DNA of 64,000 nt from Acuticoccus mangrovi (GTDB taxonomy: Bacteria > Pseudomonadota > Alphaproteobacteria > Rhizobiales > Amorphaceae). Made by a program: the position numbers and the translations under genes. Below the pieces are notes generated by a model. It saw nothing but the letters and a program-made list of their open reading frames with translations, was not told where the DNA came from and ran no database searches. Position 1 is the stretch's first letter. Every line of letters starts with the position of its first letter. Positions 24,854 through 34,000 of this stretch are shown here, in pieces. The stretch is taken from positions 1-64,000 of the forward strand of contig NZ_JAEKJA010000006.1 in NCBI RefSeq assembly GCF_016411865.1, in the 5' to 3' direction.

Positions 24854-27800
24854 ATGCGTTGGAACATCTCCGCCTGGGCGATCCGCAACCCGATGCCCTC
24901 GGCCCTGCTCTTCATCGTGCTGACGGGGCTCGGCCTCATCAGCTTCCGCGCGCTGCCGATCACCTACTTCCCGACCATCGACGTTCCCGAGGTGAAGATC
25001 ACCATCGAGGATGCGGGGGTCGCTCCGTCGCAGATGGAGACGGACGTCACCAAGCCGGTGGAAGATGCGGTCGCCACGCTGACGGGCGTGAAGGAGATGA
25101 AGTCGTCGGTGGTGGAGGGCGAGTCGCAGACGTCGGTGGAGTTCGAGCTCGGCGTGCCGATCGACCGGGCCGTCGCCGACGTGAAGGACGCCATCGCCCG
25201 CATCAGCTCCGACCTGCCGGCGAGCGCCGACGAGCCCGTTACCGAACGGGTCGAGGCGGGGGCGCAGGCCGTCGTCTCCTACGCCATCGCCAACGCGGCG
25301 ATGACGCCGACGGCGCTCTCCTGGTTCATCGACGACACCGTGATTCGCGAACTGCAGGGCATCGCCGGGATCGGCCAGATCGAACGGGTCGGCGGCGCGG
25401 AGCGGGAGGTTCAGATCCGCCTCGACCCCGATCGGCTCTTCGCCTACGCCATCACGGCGGTGGAGGTGACCGACCAGCTGCGCCAGACGCATGTCGACGT
25501 TCCCGCCGGTCGCTCCACCGCCGACGGCCGCGAAAGGGCGATCACCGCGATCGGCACGACCACGACGCTCGCCGACCTCGCCGCCATTCCGATCGCGCTC
25601 GACGGTCTGCCCCCGCTCACCCTCGGCGATCTCGGCACGGTGGCGGACGCGTCGGCAGAGCCGACCGACTTCGCCCTGCTCGACGGGGCCGAGGGCGTCA
25701 GCATCTCGGTCTATCCGGCGCGGGGGGCGAGCGACGTGACGGTGGCCGCGGAAGTGGCGCGTGTCCTCACCGAGATCGCCGCCGCTCACCCGGGGCTCGT
25801 GTTCGAGCGGGTCGACAACAGCGTCGACTTCACGCTCGGCAACTACGACGCGGCGCTGCATACGCTTCTCGAAGGGGCGGTGCTCACCGTCGTCGTGGTC
25901 TTCTTCTTCCTGAGGGACTGGCGGGCGACGCTGATTGCGGCGATCGCGCTGCCGCTCGCCGCGATCCCCACCTTCTGGGTGATCGACGCGCTGGGCTTCT
26001 CCCTCAACATGCTGAGCCTCCTCGCGATCACGCTCGTGACCGGCATTCTCGTCGACGATGCGATCGTGGAGATCGAGAACATCGTCCGCCACGCCCAGAT
26101 GGGCAAAACCCCCTACGATGCGGCGATGGATGCGTCGGACGAGATCGGCCTCGCCGTCGTCGCCATCTCGGCGACGATCATCGCCGTGTTCGTGCCGGTG
26201 GGTCTGATGGGCGGCGAGATCGGTCAGTATTTCCGCCAGTTCGGGCTCACCGTCGCGATCGCCGTGTTCTTCTCGCTGCTCGTGGCGCGGCTCGCGACGC
26301 CCGTGTTCGCGGCCTATCTCATGCGCTCCCACCCGATCGAGACGGCGGGGCCGTCGCGCTTGCAGCGCGCCTATGTGCGCTTCGTCGCCCTCGCGGTGCG
26401 CCGGCGCTGGATCGTGATCCCTACCGCGCTTGGCGTCTTCGCCGTGTCGCTCTCGCTGGCGACGACGATCCCCACCGAGTTCCTGCCGAGCGAGGACACC
26501 GGACGTCTCGCCGTGTCGATCGAGCTGCCGCCGGGCTCGCCCCTCGCCGAGACGAAGCGCGTCGGCGAGGACATCTCCGCCCGCCTCGCCGACGTGCCGG
26601 AGGTGCGCACGGTCTATATCCAGGGCGGCACCGATGCGACCGGCGCGCGCGGGTCGCAGCGGATGGCGGTCATCCTCGATGTCGGGCCGGCGGGGGAGCG
26701 GGTGCGGACGATGGCCGAGATCACCGCCGACGTCGCCGCGATCCTCCTCGCGGTTCCCGACATCCGCTTCGAGACCATCAACGACCGCGGCAAGCGGGAC
26801 GTGTCCTTCTCGGTCCTCGGGCGCGACGGTGCGGCGGTCGAGGATACGGCCGATCGGATCCTCGCGGCGCTCTCGGGCTCCGACGTCGCGGTGAACCCGA
26901 CGGCGGGTGCGCTGCTGGAGCGGCCGGTCATCACCATCCGCGTCGATCCGGAGCGGGCCGCCGATGCCGGCGTCGCGGCGAGCGCCGTCGGCGAGACGGT
27001 CCGGGTCTCCACCGTGGGCGCCTCCGATTCCGATCTTCCGGGTTTCGTCGACGACGCGCGCCGGGTTCCCATTCGGGTTCAGCTCGAGGAGCGCGCCCGC
27101 GACGATCTCGCGACGATCGGCGACCTTCGCATTCCCGCCAACGACGGGAGCACGGTGCCCCTGTCGCAGGTCGCCGACATCGAGTTCTCGATGGATGTCG
27201 GAACCATCGAGCGGATGGATCGGAACCGGCGGATCGACATCGGCTTCGACGTCCCGCCCGGCCTGACGGCAGGGCAGGGGCTCGACGCCGTCTATGCCCT
27301 CGAGGCCGTGCGTACCCTGCCCACCGGGGTGCGGGTGCAGGCGACGGGCGACTCCGACAACGAGGGTGAGGTGTTCGCCGCCTTCGGCACCGCGATGGCC
27401 GCGGGGTCGACGCTGGTGATGATCGTCCTCATCCTCCTCTTCGGCGGACCTTTGACGCCGATCACGATCCTCGCCACGCTGCCGCTTTCCGTGGCGGGCG
27501 TCGTGGCGGCGCTGTTCATCACCGAGATCGCCGTCTCGCTGCCCGTCGTCATCGGGATCTTGATGCTGATGGGGATTGTGACCAAGAACGCGATCATGCT
27601 CGTCGATTTCGCCATCGAGCGGGAGGCGGGCGGTCTGCCGCGGCATCAGGCGGTGGTGGAAGCGGCGTCGGAGCGGGTGAGGCCCATTCTCATGACCACG
27701 TTGGCGATGATCGCAGGCATGCTGCCTGCGGCGATCGGAACCGGGGAGGGCGGCGGCTTCCGCGCGCCGATGGCGATCACGGTGATCGGCGGGCTGCTCG

Positions 27801-27949
27801 TCTCGACCGGCCTCTCGCTCGTGGTCGTGCCGGCGCTCCACACCGTGATGGCCGACTTCGGCGCCGCCTGCACCGCCTGGTTCCGCCGTTTTCTCGTCGA
27901 CGCGGCTGCCGAGCCGGGCGGCGATGAAGCCGAGGTCCCGGAGGGATGA
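24854..27949 (+). CDS. RND-family efflux transporter (HAE1/AcrB class)
   Basis: This 1031-residue inner-membrane proton-driven pump has the RND layout: one N-terminal helix, large porter loop, six helices, second loop, five helices. The proton-relay aspartates are in GILVDDAIVEIEN and the matching C-terminal block is MGIVTKNAIMLVDFAIERE. Length fits the HAE1/AcrB-like class for small amphiphiles rather than the metal (CzcA) class, which carries extra charged residues here. The substrate is unknown. The next gene, a kinase, overlaps its stop as ATGA. Confidence 0.94.
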   Translation: MRWNISAWAIRNPMPSALLFIVLTGLGLISFRALPITYFPTIDVPEVKITIEDAGVAPSQMETDVTKPVEDAVATLTGVKEMKSSVVEGESQTSVEFELGVPIDRAVADVKDAIARISSDLPASADEPVTERVEAGAQAVVSYAIANAAMTPTALSWFIDDTVIRELQGIAGIGQIERVGGAEREVQIRLDPDRLFAYAITAVEVTDQLRQTHVDVPAGRSTADGRERAITAIGTTTTLADLAAIPIALDGLPPLTLGDLGTVADASAEPTDFALLDGAEGVSISVYPARGASDVTVAAEVARVLTEIAAAHPGLVFERVDNSVDFTLGNYDAALHTLLEGAVLTVVVVFFFLRDWRATLIAAIALPLAAIPTFWVIDALGFSLNMLSLLAITLVTGILVDDAIVEIENIVRHAQMGKTPYDAAMDASDEIGLAVVAISATIIAVFVPVGLMGGEIGQYFRQFGLTVAIAVFFSLLVARLATPVFAAYLMRSHPIETAGPSRLQRAYVRFVALAVRRRWIVIPTALGVFAVSLSLATTIPTEFLPSEDTGRLAVSIELPPGSPLAETKRVGEDISARLADVPEVRTVYIQGGTDATGARGSQRMAVILDVGPAGERVRTMAEITADVAAILLAVPDIRFETINDRGKRDVSFSVLGRDGAAVEDTADRILAALSGSDVAVNPTAGALLERPVITIRVDPERAADAGVAASAVGETVRVSTVGASDSDLPGFVDDARRVPIRVQLEERARDDLATIGDLRIPANDGSTVPLSQVADIEFSMDVGTIERMDRNRRIDIGFDVPPGLTAGQGLDAVYALEAVRTLPTGVRVQATGDSDNEGEVFAAFGTAMAAGSTLVMIVLILLFGGPLTPITILATLPLSVAGVVAALFITEIAVSLPVVIGILMLMGIVTKNAIMLVDFAIEREAGGLPRHQAVVEAASERVRPILMTTLAMIAGMLPAAIGTGEGGGFRAPMAITVIGGLLVSTGLSLVVVPALHTVMADFGAACTAWFRRFLVDAAAEPGGDEAEVPEG

Positions 27950-29313
27950 CGCGCCGGCGCAGCCTCGGCGACCGTCTGAGGCCGCGCAGCGCGCTCGGCC
28001 AGATGACGATCATCGTCTGCGTTTCAATCGTCGCGGTGATCGTGAGCGGTCGCGTCCTCGAGGCGATCCGCAAGAGCGAGCTCCTCCGCCTCGCCGACGT
28101 CGACGTGGTGACCGAGCGCGTCACCAACCTCCTGGAGCTCATGCATGCCGCGCCGCCCGATCAGCGCGCCGACCTCGTCTCCTGGGCCAACGCGGTCGAG
28201 CCGAAGGTCACTCTCGTGCGATCGGCCGAGGTGGCGGAGATCGTCGAGCGGTCGACGGAGGAAGGCACCTTCCGCCGCCTCGTCCACGATTTCTTCCCGC
28301 AGGACCAGCCGTTTCCGGAGGGCAGCCGGCTCGTCTCCGACGGCGGACGCTGGACCCTCATCGTCCCGATCGATGCCGGGTCGAGCCTCGTCGTTGCCGG
28401 CGTTCCCAATCAGATCCTGACCAACGACGTCCTCGGGCCGGTCAGCTACTACGTCATCGCCCTCGTCGTGTTCCTCATTCTGTTGCGCAGCTACTCGCGG
28501 CGCACCTTCCTGGGTCCGCTCGCCCGCATTTCCGAGGCCGCGAAGCGGGCGAACGGGCTCGAGGGCGAGAGCTTCGAGATCGAGCGGGGGTCGCTGGAGA
28601 TCCAGACGCTCACCCAAGCGCTCAACGATATGCGCGACCGGGTCCGCGAGCTCATCGAGGCGCGGACGCGGATGCTGCGCAGCGTCAGTCACGACCTCAG
28701 GACGCCGTTGACGCGGCTGCGGCAGCGGGTCGAGCGGTTGGACGAGGGGGAGCTGCAGACGAAGATGCTGTCGGACATCCGGCACATCGATGCGCTGGTG
28801 GAAGAGACGCTCGACTATCTGCGCAGCGACGCTTCGGAAGAGGTCAAGGAGCGGATCGACGTCGCAAGCCTGTTGCAGACGATCCAGGCCGACTTCGCCG
28901 ACATGGGCGCCGACGTCGTCTACGAGGGGCCCGACCGGATCGTGGCGCTCGCAAAGCCCAATGCCTTGCGCCGGGCCGTCACCAACCTCTGCGACAACGC
29001 CTTGCGGTTCGGGAGCCATGCACGGATCGACCTTTGCGGCGCCGACGAGGCGATCCGCATCGTGGTCTCCGACGACGGCCCGGGGATCCCGGAGGACATG
29101 CGCTCCCTCGTGGTCAAGCCGTTCTTCAAGGTCGATGCCGCCCGCCCGGTGGAGGAGGCCGACACCCACGCCGGCACGGCGCTGCGGCTCGGCCTCGGCC
29201 TCTCGATCGTCTCCGAGATCGTTGCCGCGCACGGCGGCACGCTTCGCCTCGGCGACAACGAACCCCATGGGCTCAGCGCTCAGATCGAGCTGCCGCGGTC
29301 CGAGGAGGGGTGA
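27946..29313 (+). CDS. Sensor histidine kinase, EnvZ-like
   Basis: This 455-residue inner-membrane kinase has a first membrane segment at about residues 20-37 (MTIIVCVSIVAVIVSG), a periplasmic sensor of roughly 120 residues, a second segment (YYVIALVVFLILL) and a HAMP linker. The phospho-acceptor box is SVSHDLRTPLTRLRQ. ATP-binding boxes are RRAVTNLCDNALRFG (N), VSDDGPGIPEDM (G1) and LGLGLSIVSEIVAAHGG (G2). It overlaps the RND gene and is the evident partner of the response regulator at 21,744. Confidence 0.93.
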   Translation: MTRRRSLGDRLRPRSALGQMTIIVCVSIVAVIVSGRVLEAIRKSELLRLADVDVVTERVTNLLELMHAAPPDQRADLVSWANAVEPKVTLVRSAEVAEIVERSTEEGTFRRLVHDFFPQDQPFPEGSRLVSDGGRWTLIVPIDAGSSLVVAGVPNQILTNDVLGPVSYYVIALVVFLILLRSYSRRTFLGPLARISEAAKRANGLEGESFEIERGSLEIQTLTQALNDMRDRVRELIEARTRMLRSVSHDLRTPLTRLRQRVERLDEGELQTKMLSDIRHIDALVEETLDYLRSDASEEVKERIDVASLLQTIQADFADMGADVVYEGPDRIVALAKPNALRRAVTNLCDNALRFGSHARIDLCGADEAIRIVVSDDGPGIPEDMRSLVVKPFFKVDAARPVEEADTHAGTALRLGLGLSIVSEIVAAHGGTLRLGDNEPHGLSAQIELPRSEEG

Positions 29314-29459
29314 GAGCGGTCGCGAATCCCGAGACCGATGACGACGGTGCGTAAGGTCGCTAGGATCGCCGCCATGGGTTCCCCGAGGAGCGCCGGCGTC
29401 GTCCGGCGCGAGCATCTTTCGAGGCGCTGCCACAGACCCCCGGCTCTGCGGTCTTGAGC

Positions 29460-30266
29460 ATGCTTGCGGCGACGAAAGAGAACTGGATGCGGACCGAGGC
29501 GGCCCAAGCCGGCTTCGAGCTTGCGGCGGCGCGCTTTGCCGACCACCAGTTCTCGCCGCATCGCCACGACACCTATGCCGTCGGCTGCACGCTCGGCGGG
29601 GTGCAGAGCTTCCGCTATCGCGGCGCCGGCCGTCACGCGCTCGCCGGCGACGTCTTCGTGCTCCACCCGGACGAGCTGCACGATGGCAGGCCGGGAACGG
29701 ACGCCGGCTACAGCTACCGCATCGCCTATCTGTCGCCGGCGCTGATCCTCGCGGCGAGCGATCTCGGCCGCCTGCCGTTCGTGCCGGCCCCCGTCTCGCG
29801 GCATCCGGTGCTGGTGCGGGCCATCCGGGGCGTTCTGGCCCTCGGGCCCGGGGAGGAGGACGATCTCGCCCACGCCGAGGCGCTTGCCGCTCTCGCCGAT
29901 GCCCTGGCGCTGATGTCGGATGCACCTCGTCGGCGGCTGAGCCGGGTCGACGTGGCGAAGCTCCACCGCATCCGCGATCAGATCGCCGACCTCGTGCCGC
30001 ACCGGGTCGCGATCGGCGCGCTGGAGCGCGAGCACGGCATCGATCGGTTCACCCTGGCGCGGCAGTTTCGCGTGCTCTTCGGCGTCAGCCCGCGGCGCTT
30101 CATCACCTTGCGCCGGCTCGACCTGGTGGCGTCGGCGATTGGGCGCGGCTCTCGCCTTGCCGACGCCGCCCTCGCCGCCGGCTTCACCGACCAGAGCCAC
30201 ATGACCCGCGCCTTCCGCGATGCTTTCGGCACCTCGCCCGGTGAGTGGCGACGGCTCCACCTTTGA
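29460..30266 (+). CDS. AraC-family transcriptional regulator
   Basis: This 268-residue regulator has an N-terminal cupin-like sensing domain (FADHQFSPHRHDTYAVGCTLGGVQSF, VFVLHPDELHDGRPG) and a C-terminal double helix-turn-helix. The latter shows EREHGIDRFTLARQFRVLFGVSPRRFI and LADAALAAGFTDQSHMTRAFRDAFGTSPGEWRR, a strong match to the AraC signature. The start is ATG 29,460; a TTG two codons earlier is also open. It converges on the dehydrogenase at 30,292. The ligand and target are unknown. Confidence 0.92.
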   Translation: MLAATKENWMRTEAAQAGFELAAARFADHQFSPHRHDTYAVGCTLGGVQSFRYRGAGRHALAGDVFVLHPDELHDGRPGTDAGYSYRIAYLSPALILAASDLGRLPFVPAPVSRHPVLVRAIRGVLALGPGEEDDLAHAEALAALADALALMSDAPRRRLSRVDVAKLHRIRDQIADLVPHRVAIGALEREHGIDRFTLARQFRVLFGVSPRRFITLRRLDLVASAIGRGSRLADAALAAGFTDQSHMTRAFRDAFGTSPGEWRRLHL

Positions 30267-30291
30267 AGCCCCTGCCGATGCGCTCGCAAGG

Positions 30292-31185
30292 TTATCGCCC
30301 ACCGACCGCCGACCGCGCTTCGATCGCGCGCAACACGGCGACGAGGTCGGCATCGCCGAGCCCCAAGGCGAGCGTTTCCGCGTAGAGCGCCTCGGTGACA
30401 TCGAGGAGCGGCGAGGCGGCGTTCGCCGCTCGCGCGGCTTCGGCGGCGAGGCGGTTGTTCTTCAAGGCATCGGGCACGGCGGCCTGAACGGCGAAGTCGC
30501 CGGCGGCCAGCTTCTGGGCCTTGACGCGCGCGATGGGGCTCGCGAGCTGTCCGCCGCCGATCACCTCGGCGAACAGCTGCCGGTCGAGGCCGAAGCGGTC
30601 GGCAAGGTGGAAGGCCTCGGCGACGGCGACGACCGTCGGGAGCAGCAGCGCATTGCTCGCGAGCTTCATCAGCAGCCCGTTGGGGACGGGGCCGCAGGCG
30701 ATCGTCTGGTGGCAGAGCGGCGCGAGGAGGGGCCGGACCGCGTCCACCGCCGCCGGCTCGCCCGCGAGCATCGCGACGAGCTGCCCGGCTTCGGCGGGCT
30801 TTCGTGATCCCGACACCGGCGCCTCGACATAGCGTCCGCCGGCGGCGCGGATGTCCGCCTCGAGCCCTTGCGAATAGCCGGGCGAAACCGTCCCCATGTG
30901 GACGATCGTGCGCCCCGCCACCCGTTCGGCGAAGTCCGCGGTGCCGCGGGCGAGCACCGCGTCGACCGCGGCCTCGTCGGCAAGCATCAAGATGACCGTC
31001 TCGGCGTGCGAGAACACCTCGTCGAGGCTCGCCGCCACCGTGGCGCCCGCGGCGCGCAAGGGTTCGCACTTTTCGGCCGAGCGGTTCCAGACGATCAGCG
31101 GCGCGCCGGCCTTCGCCAGGTTGAGCGCCATGAGCTGCCCCATCGTGCCGAGGCCGACGAAGCCGAGTGTCCTCTGATCATCCAT
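30292..31185 (-). CDS. NAD(P)-dependent beta-hydroxyacid dehydrogenase (3-hydroxyisobutyrate dehydrogenase family)
   Basis: This 297-residue cytosolic dehydrogenase has the Rossmann motif LGFVGLGTMGQLMALNLAKAG at the N-terminus, the substrate block YVEAPVSGSRKPAEAGQLVAMLAG and the catalytic lysine in GLLMKLASNALLL. The late DRFGLDRQLFAEVIGGGQLASP is as in the glyoxylate/succinic-semialdehyde reductase subgroup. It may therefore act on a small semialdehyde or hydroxyacid. It converges with the AraC gene. Upstream lies a long non-coding stretch with gene remnants. Confidence 0.9.
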   Translation of the reverse strand: MDDQRTLGFVGLGTMGQLMALNLAKAGAPLIVWNRSAEKCEPLRAAGATVAASLDEVFSHAETVILMLADEAAVDAVLARGTADFAERVAGRTIVHMGTVSPGYSQGLEADIRAAGGRYVEAPVSGSRKPAEAGQLVAMLAGEPAAVDAVRPLLAPLCHQTIACGPVPNGLLMKLASNALLLPTVVAVAEAFHLADRFGLDRQLFAEVIGGGQLASPIARVKAQKLAAGDFAVQAAVPDALKNNRLAAEAARAANAASPLLDVTEALYAETLALGLGDADLVAVLRAIEARSAVGGR

Positions 31186-31399
31186 CCGCTGGGAAACTCC
31201 TTTTGTCTTGGGTTCACGGGTCTTGAACGGGGGAGAGGGGCAGGGTCTTGAAGCTTTGTGCAGGTTCGCGCCGCGGCGATCCGGTGTCGGCGTCCGAGCG
31301 GGGATGCCGGATCGCGCAGATGTTGGACAGAGGAGCGCACCGGATGCCGCGAAGCGTTGCAGCCCCGGAGCGTCGACGTGGTCGTCTCCGAGCGTTGCC

Positions 31400-31525
31400 G
31401 AGGCATGAGCGCGGCAACGAGGCGATGGGGTCGGTGCGGCAGACGATCCGCATCGTCTCGACGAAACCGAGAGCGACGACGACTATTCGCGCGAGCTCCT
31501 GTTCGCCCAGCGCATCGCCCACCAT
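31400..31525 (-). pseudogene. LysR-type regulator fragment (effector-domain remnant)
   Basis: The minus-strand reading RIVVVALGFVETMRIVCRTD followed by PIASLPRSCL resembles the part of LysR effector domains that reads like VAVTVPSFLxAxxxVAxTDLIATLPRRLA. No LysR helix-turn-helix or N-terminal half precedes it in frame, and the flanking residues look random. I read it as a decayed fragment. The match is short and judged by eye, so confidence is moderate. Confidence 0.4.
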
Positions 31526-31701
31526 GGTGCGAAACTCCCCCGACCGTGACGCGACGTCATGGCGGCACGCCGCGCAGCGCTCGGGCGTGATGCATCCCCC
31601 ACGGGGTTGCAGCCGGCCTGGGCGAGGCCGACGGATGCGTCGCGGAAGCGGAGCCGGGCCCGCCCTCCGGCGCGGTGGTGCGGGATCGCCCCGATTTCAG
31701 A

Positions 31702-31809
31702 TTGGAGGGTCAGGCCCCGTTGTGTGCGCAGCTTGCGCATGTTGCGGCCGATCGTGTTCAGGACGCCAGCCGTCCTCGCTCCAAATTTGGCATCAGACGC
31801 ATCCGACAC
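31702..31809 (-). pseudogene. XRE-type regulator N-terminal fragment
   Basis: A minus-strand frame starting with GTG at 31,809 reads ...GVLNTIGRNMRKLRTQRGLTLQ, the first helices of an XRE/cupin regulator. After LTLQ the similarity ends abruptly and no second helix-turn-helix half follows in any frame. TTTAGTATTGCTCAA at 31,841-31,855 is a near-palindrome like XRE operators. With the LysR fragment this fills most of the 823-bp gene-free stretch 31,186-32,008, where I see no intact gene. Confidence 0.4.
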
Positions 31810-32008
31810 GCCACACTCTGCCTGCCCATCCGACGCGGATTTTAGTATTGCTCAACACCCCGAACGAAAACCCCGAGCCTCCGAACGGCTTCTCCAGCGT
31901 CCTGTGCGGGACGGAGGGCCGCTGGCGCGTGCGCATTCCGCTCGCACGCCAGCGATCCGGCACCGCTGCGATCGCCGTTCGGACCTCTGACCCGGAAGGC
32001 TGATCGTC

Positions 32009-32569
32009 ATGCCCCCTTCAATGCCATCATACCCACCGCTCGACGATGACGAATGGCCCGCCGCGATCGCCGAGCTTCGATCCGGCTTCGCCGGGCGGTT
32101 GAACGTCTATCGCGTCCTCGCCCATCGTCCCGAGTTGGTGCGGGCATGGTCGGATTTCCGCAATCACGTCGTGGTGGAGACTGCGCTCGGCCGGCAGTTC
32201 AGCGAAGTCGTCATCTTGCGGACGGGCCACGCCATGGAGGCGCCCTACGAGTGGGCGCACCACGTGGTCCGCGGGCGCGCCTGCGGTCTCGACGACGCCC
32301 GTATCGCCTCGCTGCGCGGACCGCTCGACGCCATGCTGCCGGAGGACGCGGTGCTCGCCGAGGCGGTCGACGCGCTCCTTGCAGGGGGCACCTTGTCGGG
32401 GCGCCAGCAGCGGGACGTCGTGGAGCTCGTGAGCACCGAAGGCCTCTTCGACCTCATGGCGACGGTGGCCCACTACGTGTTCCTGGCGTTCATCGTGAAG
32501 TCGTTCGACGTCCCGATCGACGAGGACATTGCGGCGGAGCTTCAGAGGAACCCGCCGCCCGAGGCCTGA
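32009..32569 (+). CDS. Carboxymuconolactone decarboxylase family protein
   Basis: This 186-residue helical protein of the CMD/AhpD superfamily shows VYRVLAHRPELVRAWSDFRNHVVVETALGRQFSEVVILRTGHAMEAPYEWAHH in shortened outline: the block ILRTGHAMEAPYEWAHH carries the conserved glutamate and histidines. The CxxC pair of AhpD peroxidase partners is absent, so it is not a thiol peroxidase of that type. GAAGG lies before the ATG at 32,009. An SDR gene converges on it. The substrate is unknown. Confidence 0.85.
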   Translation: MPPSMPSYPPLDDDEWPAAIAELRSGFAGRLNVYRVLAHRPELVRAWSDFRNHVVVETALGRQFSEVVILRTGHAMEAPYEWAHHVVRGRACGLDDARIASLRGPLDAMLPEDAVLAEAVDALLAGGTLSGRQQRDVVELVSTEGLFDLMATVAHYVFLAFIVKSFDVPIDEDIAAELQRNPPPEA

Positions 32570-32612
32570 GCGGTGAGCAGATGTCGGCGACCCGAGGCGC
32601 TGCCGGAGGGGC

Positions 32613-33356
32613 TCAGACCTGGGCGAGGCCACCGTCGGCGAAGACCTCGCTGCCCGTCATCACCGCGCTGTCCTGCGACGCGAGGAACAGGGCGACCGCT
32701 GCGACGTCGGCGGGATCGGCAATCCGTCCCAGGGGCGTTTGGGCGATCAGCGTGTCGTAGATCGCGTCGCCGCCGACTTCGGCGACGCCATGCAGTCCCG
32801 GCGTCGCCGTCGCTCCCGGCGACAGGACGTTCACGCGAATGCCCGTGCCCTTGAGGTCCAGAGCCCAGCTGCGCGCGAGGTTGCGGACGGCCGCCTTCGT
32901 GGCGCTGTAGATGCTGAAGGCCGGCGTTCCCATCACCCCGGTGGTCGACCCGGTGAGGATGATGGACCCGCCATCCACCATGAGCGGCAGGGCCTTCTGT
33001 ACGGTGAAGACGGTGCCCTTCACGTTGACGCCGAACGCCTGGTCGAAGGCGGCTTCCGTGATCTGCCCCAGCGGCTCCAATTGTCCGGAGCCGGCGTTGG
33101 CGAACAGCACGTCGAGCCGCCCGTGCTGGGAGCGCACCGTGTCGAACAGGCGGTCGAGATCCTCCGGCCGCGACACGTCGCCCTGGACGGCCGTCACGGC
33201 GGAGCCGATCTCCGCGACCGCCTCGTCGAGCGCCGCCTGCCGGCGGCCGGTGATGTAGACGTAAGCGCCTTCGGCCACGAACCGCTTGGCGGTCGCGAGG
33301 CCGATCCCGCTGTTGGCGCCGGTGATGACGGCGATCTTGTGGTCGAGTTTACCCAT
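32613..33356 (-). CDS. SDR-family oxidoreductase (classical)
   Basis: This 247-residue classical short-chain dehydrogenase has the cofactor motif TGANSGIGLATAKRF, then FANAGSGQLEPL. The catalytic serine is in LTGSTTGVMG, and the YSATK motif carries tyrosine and lysine. It ends with MTGSEVFADGGLAQV. An arginine after strand 2 (TGRRQAAL) favours NADP(H). It is divergent from the HxlR regulator at 33,458, a common pairing in which HxlR represses an oxidoreductase gene under electrophile or oxidant stress. Confidence 0.92.
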   Translation of the reverse strand: MGKLDHKIAVITGANSGIGLATAKRFVAEGAYVYITGRRQAALDEAVAEIGSAVTAVQGDVSRPEDLDRLFDTVRSQHGRLDVLFANAGSGQLEPLGQITEAAFDQAFGVNVKGTVFTVQKALPLMVDGGSIILTGSTTGVMGTPAFSIYSATKAAVRNLARSWALDLKGTGIRVNVLSPGATATPGLHGVAEVGGDAIYDTLIAQTPLGRIADPADVAAVALFLASQDSAVMTGSEVFADGGLAQV

Positions 33357-33358
33357 GA

Positions 33359-33384
33359 CAAGCTCTCTCAGTTTGGAGAGCTTG
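33359..33384. promoter_or_regulatory. 9-bp inverted repeat at the SDR start
   Basis: CAAGCTCTC (33,359-33,367) and GAGAGCTTG (33,376-33,384) are perfectly complementary around 8 bases, and they lie directly before the SDR start codon at 33,356. The arm nearest the start supplies the GAGAG ribosome site. It could be an operator or an RNA hairpin that limits translation. Confidence 0.5.
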
Positions 33385-33416
33385 AACTGTGAGGGCGTCG
33401 CCCAACATTCCAGTAT

Positions 33417-33434
33417 GCACCATTTGGTAAGTGC
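33417..33434. promoter_or_regulatory. Candidate HxlR operator
   Basis: GCAC (33,417-33,420) and GTGC (33,431-33,434) flank CATTTGGTAA in the divergent SDR/HxlR intergenic region. Short interrupted palindromes containing TTGGTAAGT-like sequence are usual near HxlR genes. Assignment rests on position and pattern only. Confidence 0.35.
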
Positions 33435-33457
33435 GTCAGAAAGTGAGAGCGTGCGCT

Positions 33458-33838
33458 ATGGCGAGTCCGTTCACCTGCGGTCTGGACGCGGTTCTGTCGG
33501 TCATGGGCGGCAAGTGGAAGCCGCTGATCCTCTATCACCTCATGCGAGGCACGCTGCGCTACGGCGAGCTGCGCCGCGCCGTCGGCAAGGTCAGCGACAA
33601 GGTGCTGATCCAGCAGCTCAAGGAGCTGCAGGCGGACGGGATCGTCCACCGTCGCGATCACGGCGAGATCCCGCCCAAGGTCGAGTATTCGCTCACCGAC
33701 TTCGGCCGTAGCCTCGCACGGGCCCTCGTGCAGCTCTGCCAATGGGGAGAGCAGCATTCCGACGATCTCGCCGCGATCGCGGCGCGCCGGACCCCGGCCG
33801 AGGAACCCGAGCCATCCGCCACGGCGAGAGCAAGGTGA
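33458..33838 (+). CDS. HxlR-family transcriptional regulator
   Basis: This 126-residue winged-helix regulator shows the HxlR pattern: CGLDAVLSVMGGKWKPLILYHL, MRGTLRYGELRRAVGKVSDKVLIQQLKEL and DGIVHRRDHGEIPPKVEYSLTDFG. The N-terminal cysteine (residue 6) is the position used as a redox or electrophile sensor in several family members. The start is ATG 33,458; an open GTG at 33,431 falls inside the candidate operator. It is divergent from the SDR gene it probably represses. Confidence 0.92.
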   Translation: MASPFTCGLDAVLSVMGGKWKPLILYHLMRGTLRYGELRRAVGKVSDKVLIQQLKELQADGIVHRRDHGEIPPKVEYSLTDFGRSLARALVQLCQWGEQHSDDLAAIAARRTPAEEPEPSATARAR

Positions 33839-33974
33839 CACGAGGGCGTTCGCCGAGCCGAGTTCTGCGGATGTGTGATGCCGGCTGCGGGCGGAGGGGA
33901 GGGGTGACGCGCCGCGCTCGCCGGTCCGAGCGCGCGATGTTCCGTCGGAGCCGAGCGGTGTCGGGTCCGGCTCC

Positions 33975-34000
33975 ATCCACGCGCACTATCCACGCGCACT
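33975..34000 (+). repeat. Tandem 13-bp duplication in a gene-free stretch
   Basis: ATCCACGCGCACT occurs twice in a row (33,975-33,987 and 33,988-34,000). The 491-bp stretch 33,839-34,329 holds no convincing gene. Its right part (34,001-34,100) is AT-rich and has a good -10 hexamer TACAAT at 34,062, probably serving the MFS gene. Confidence 0.7.

Noticed and set aside
24638-27841. A 1067-codon open frame on the minus strand opposite the RND pump
   Set aside because: It is a mirror of a GC-rich gene: composition is Arg/Asp/His/Gly-rich without any domain, and the plus strand encodes a complete RND protein.
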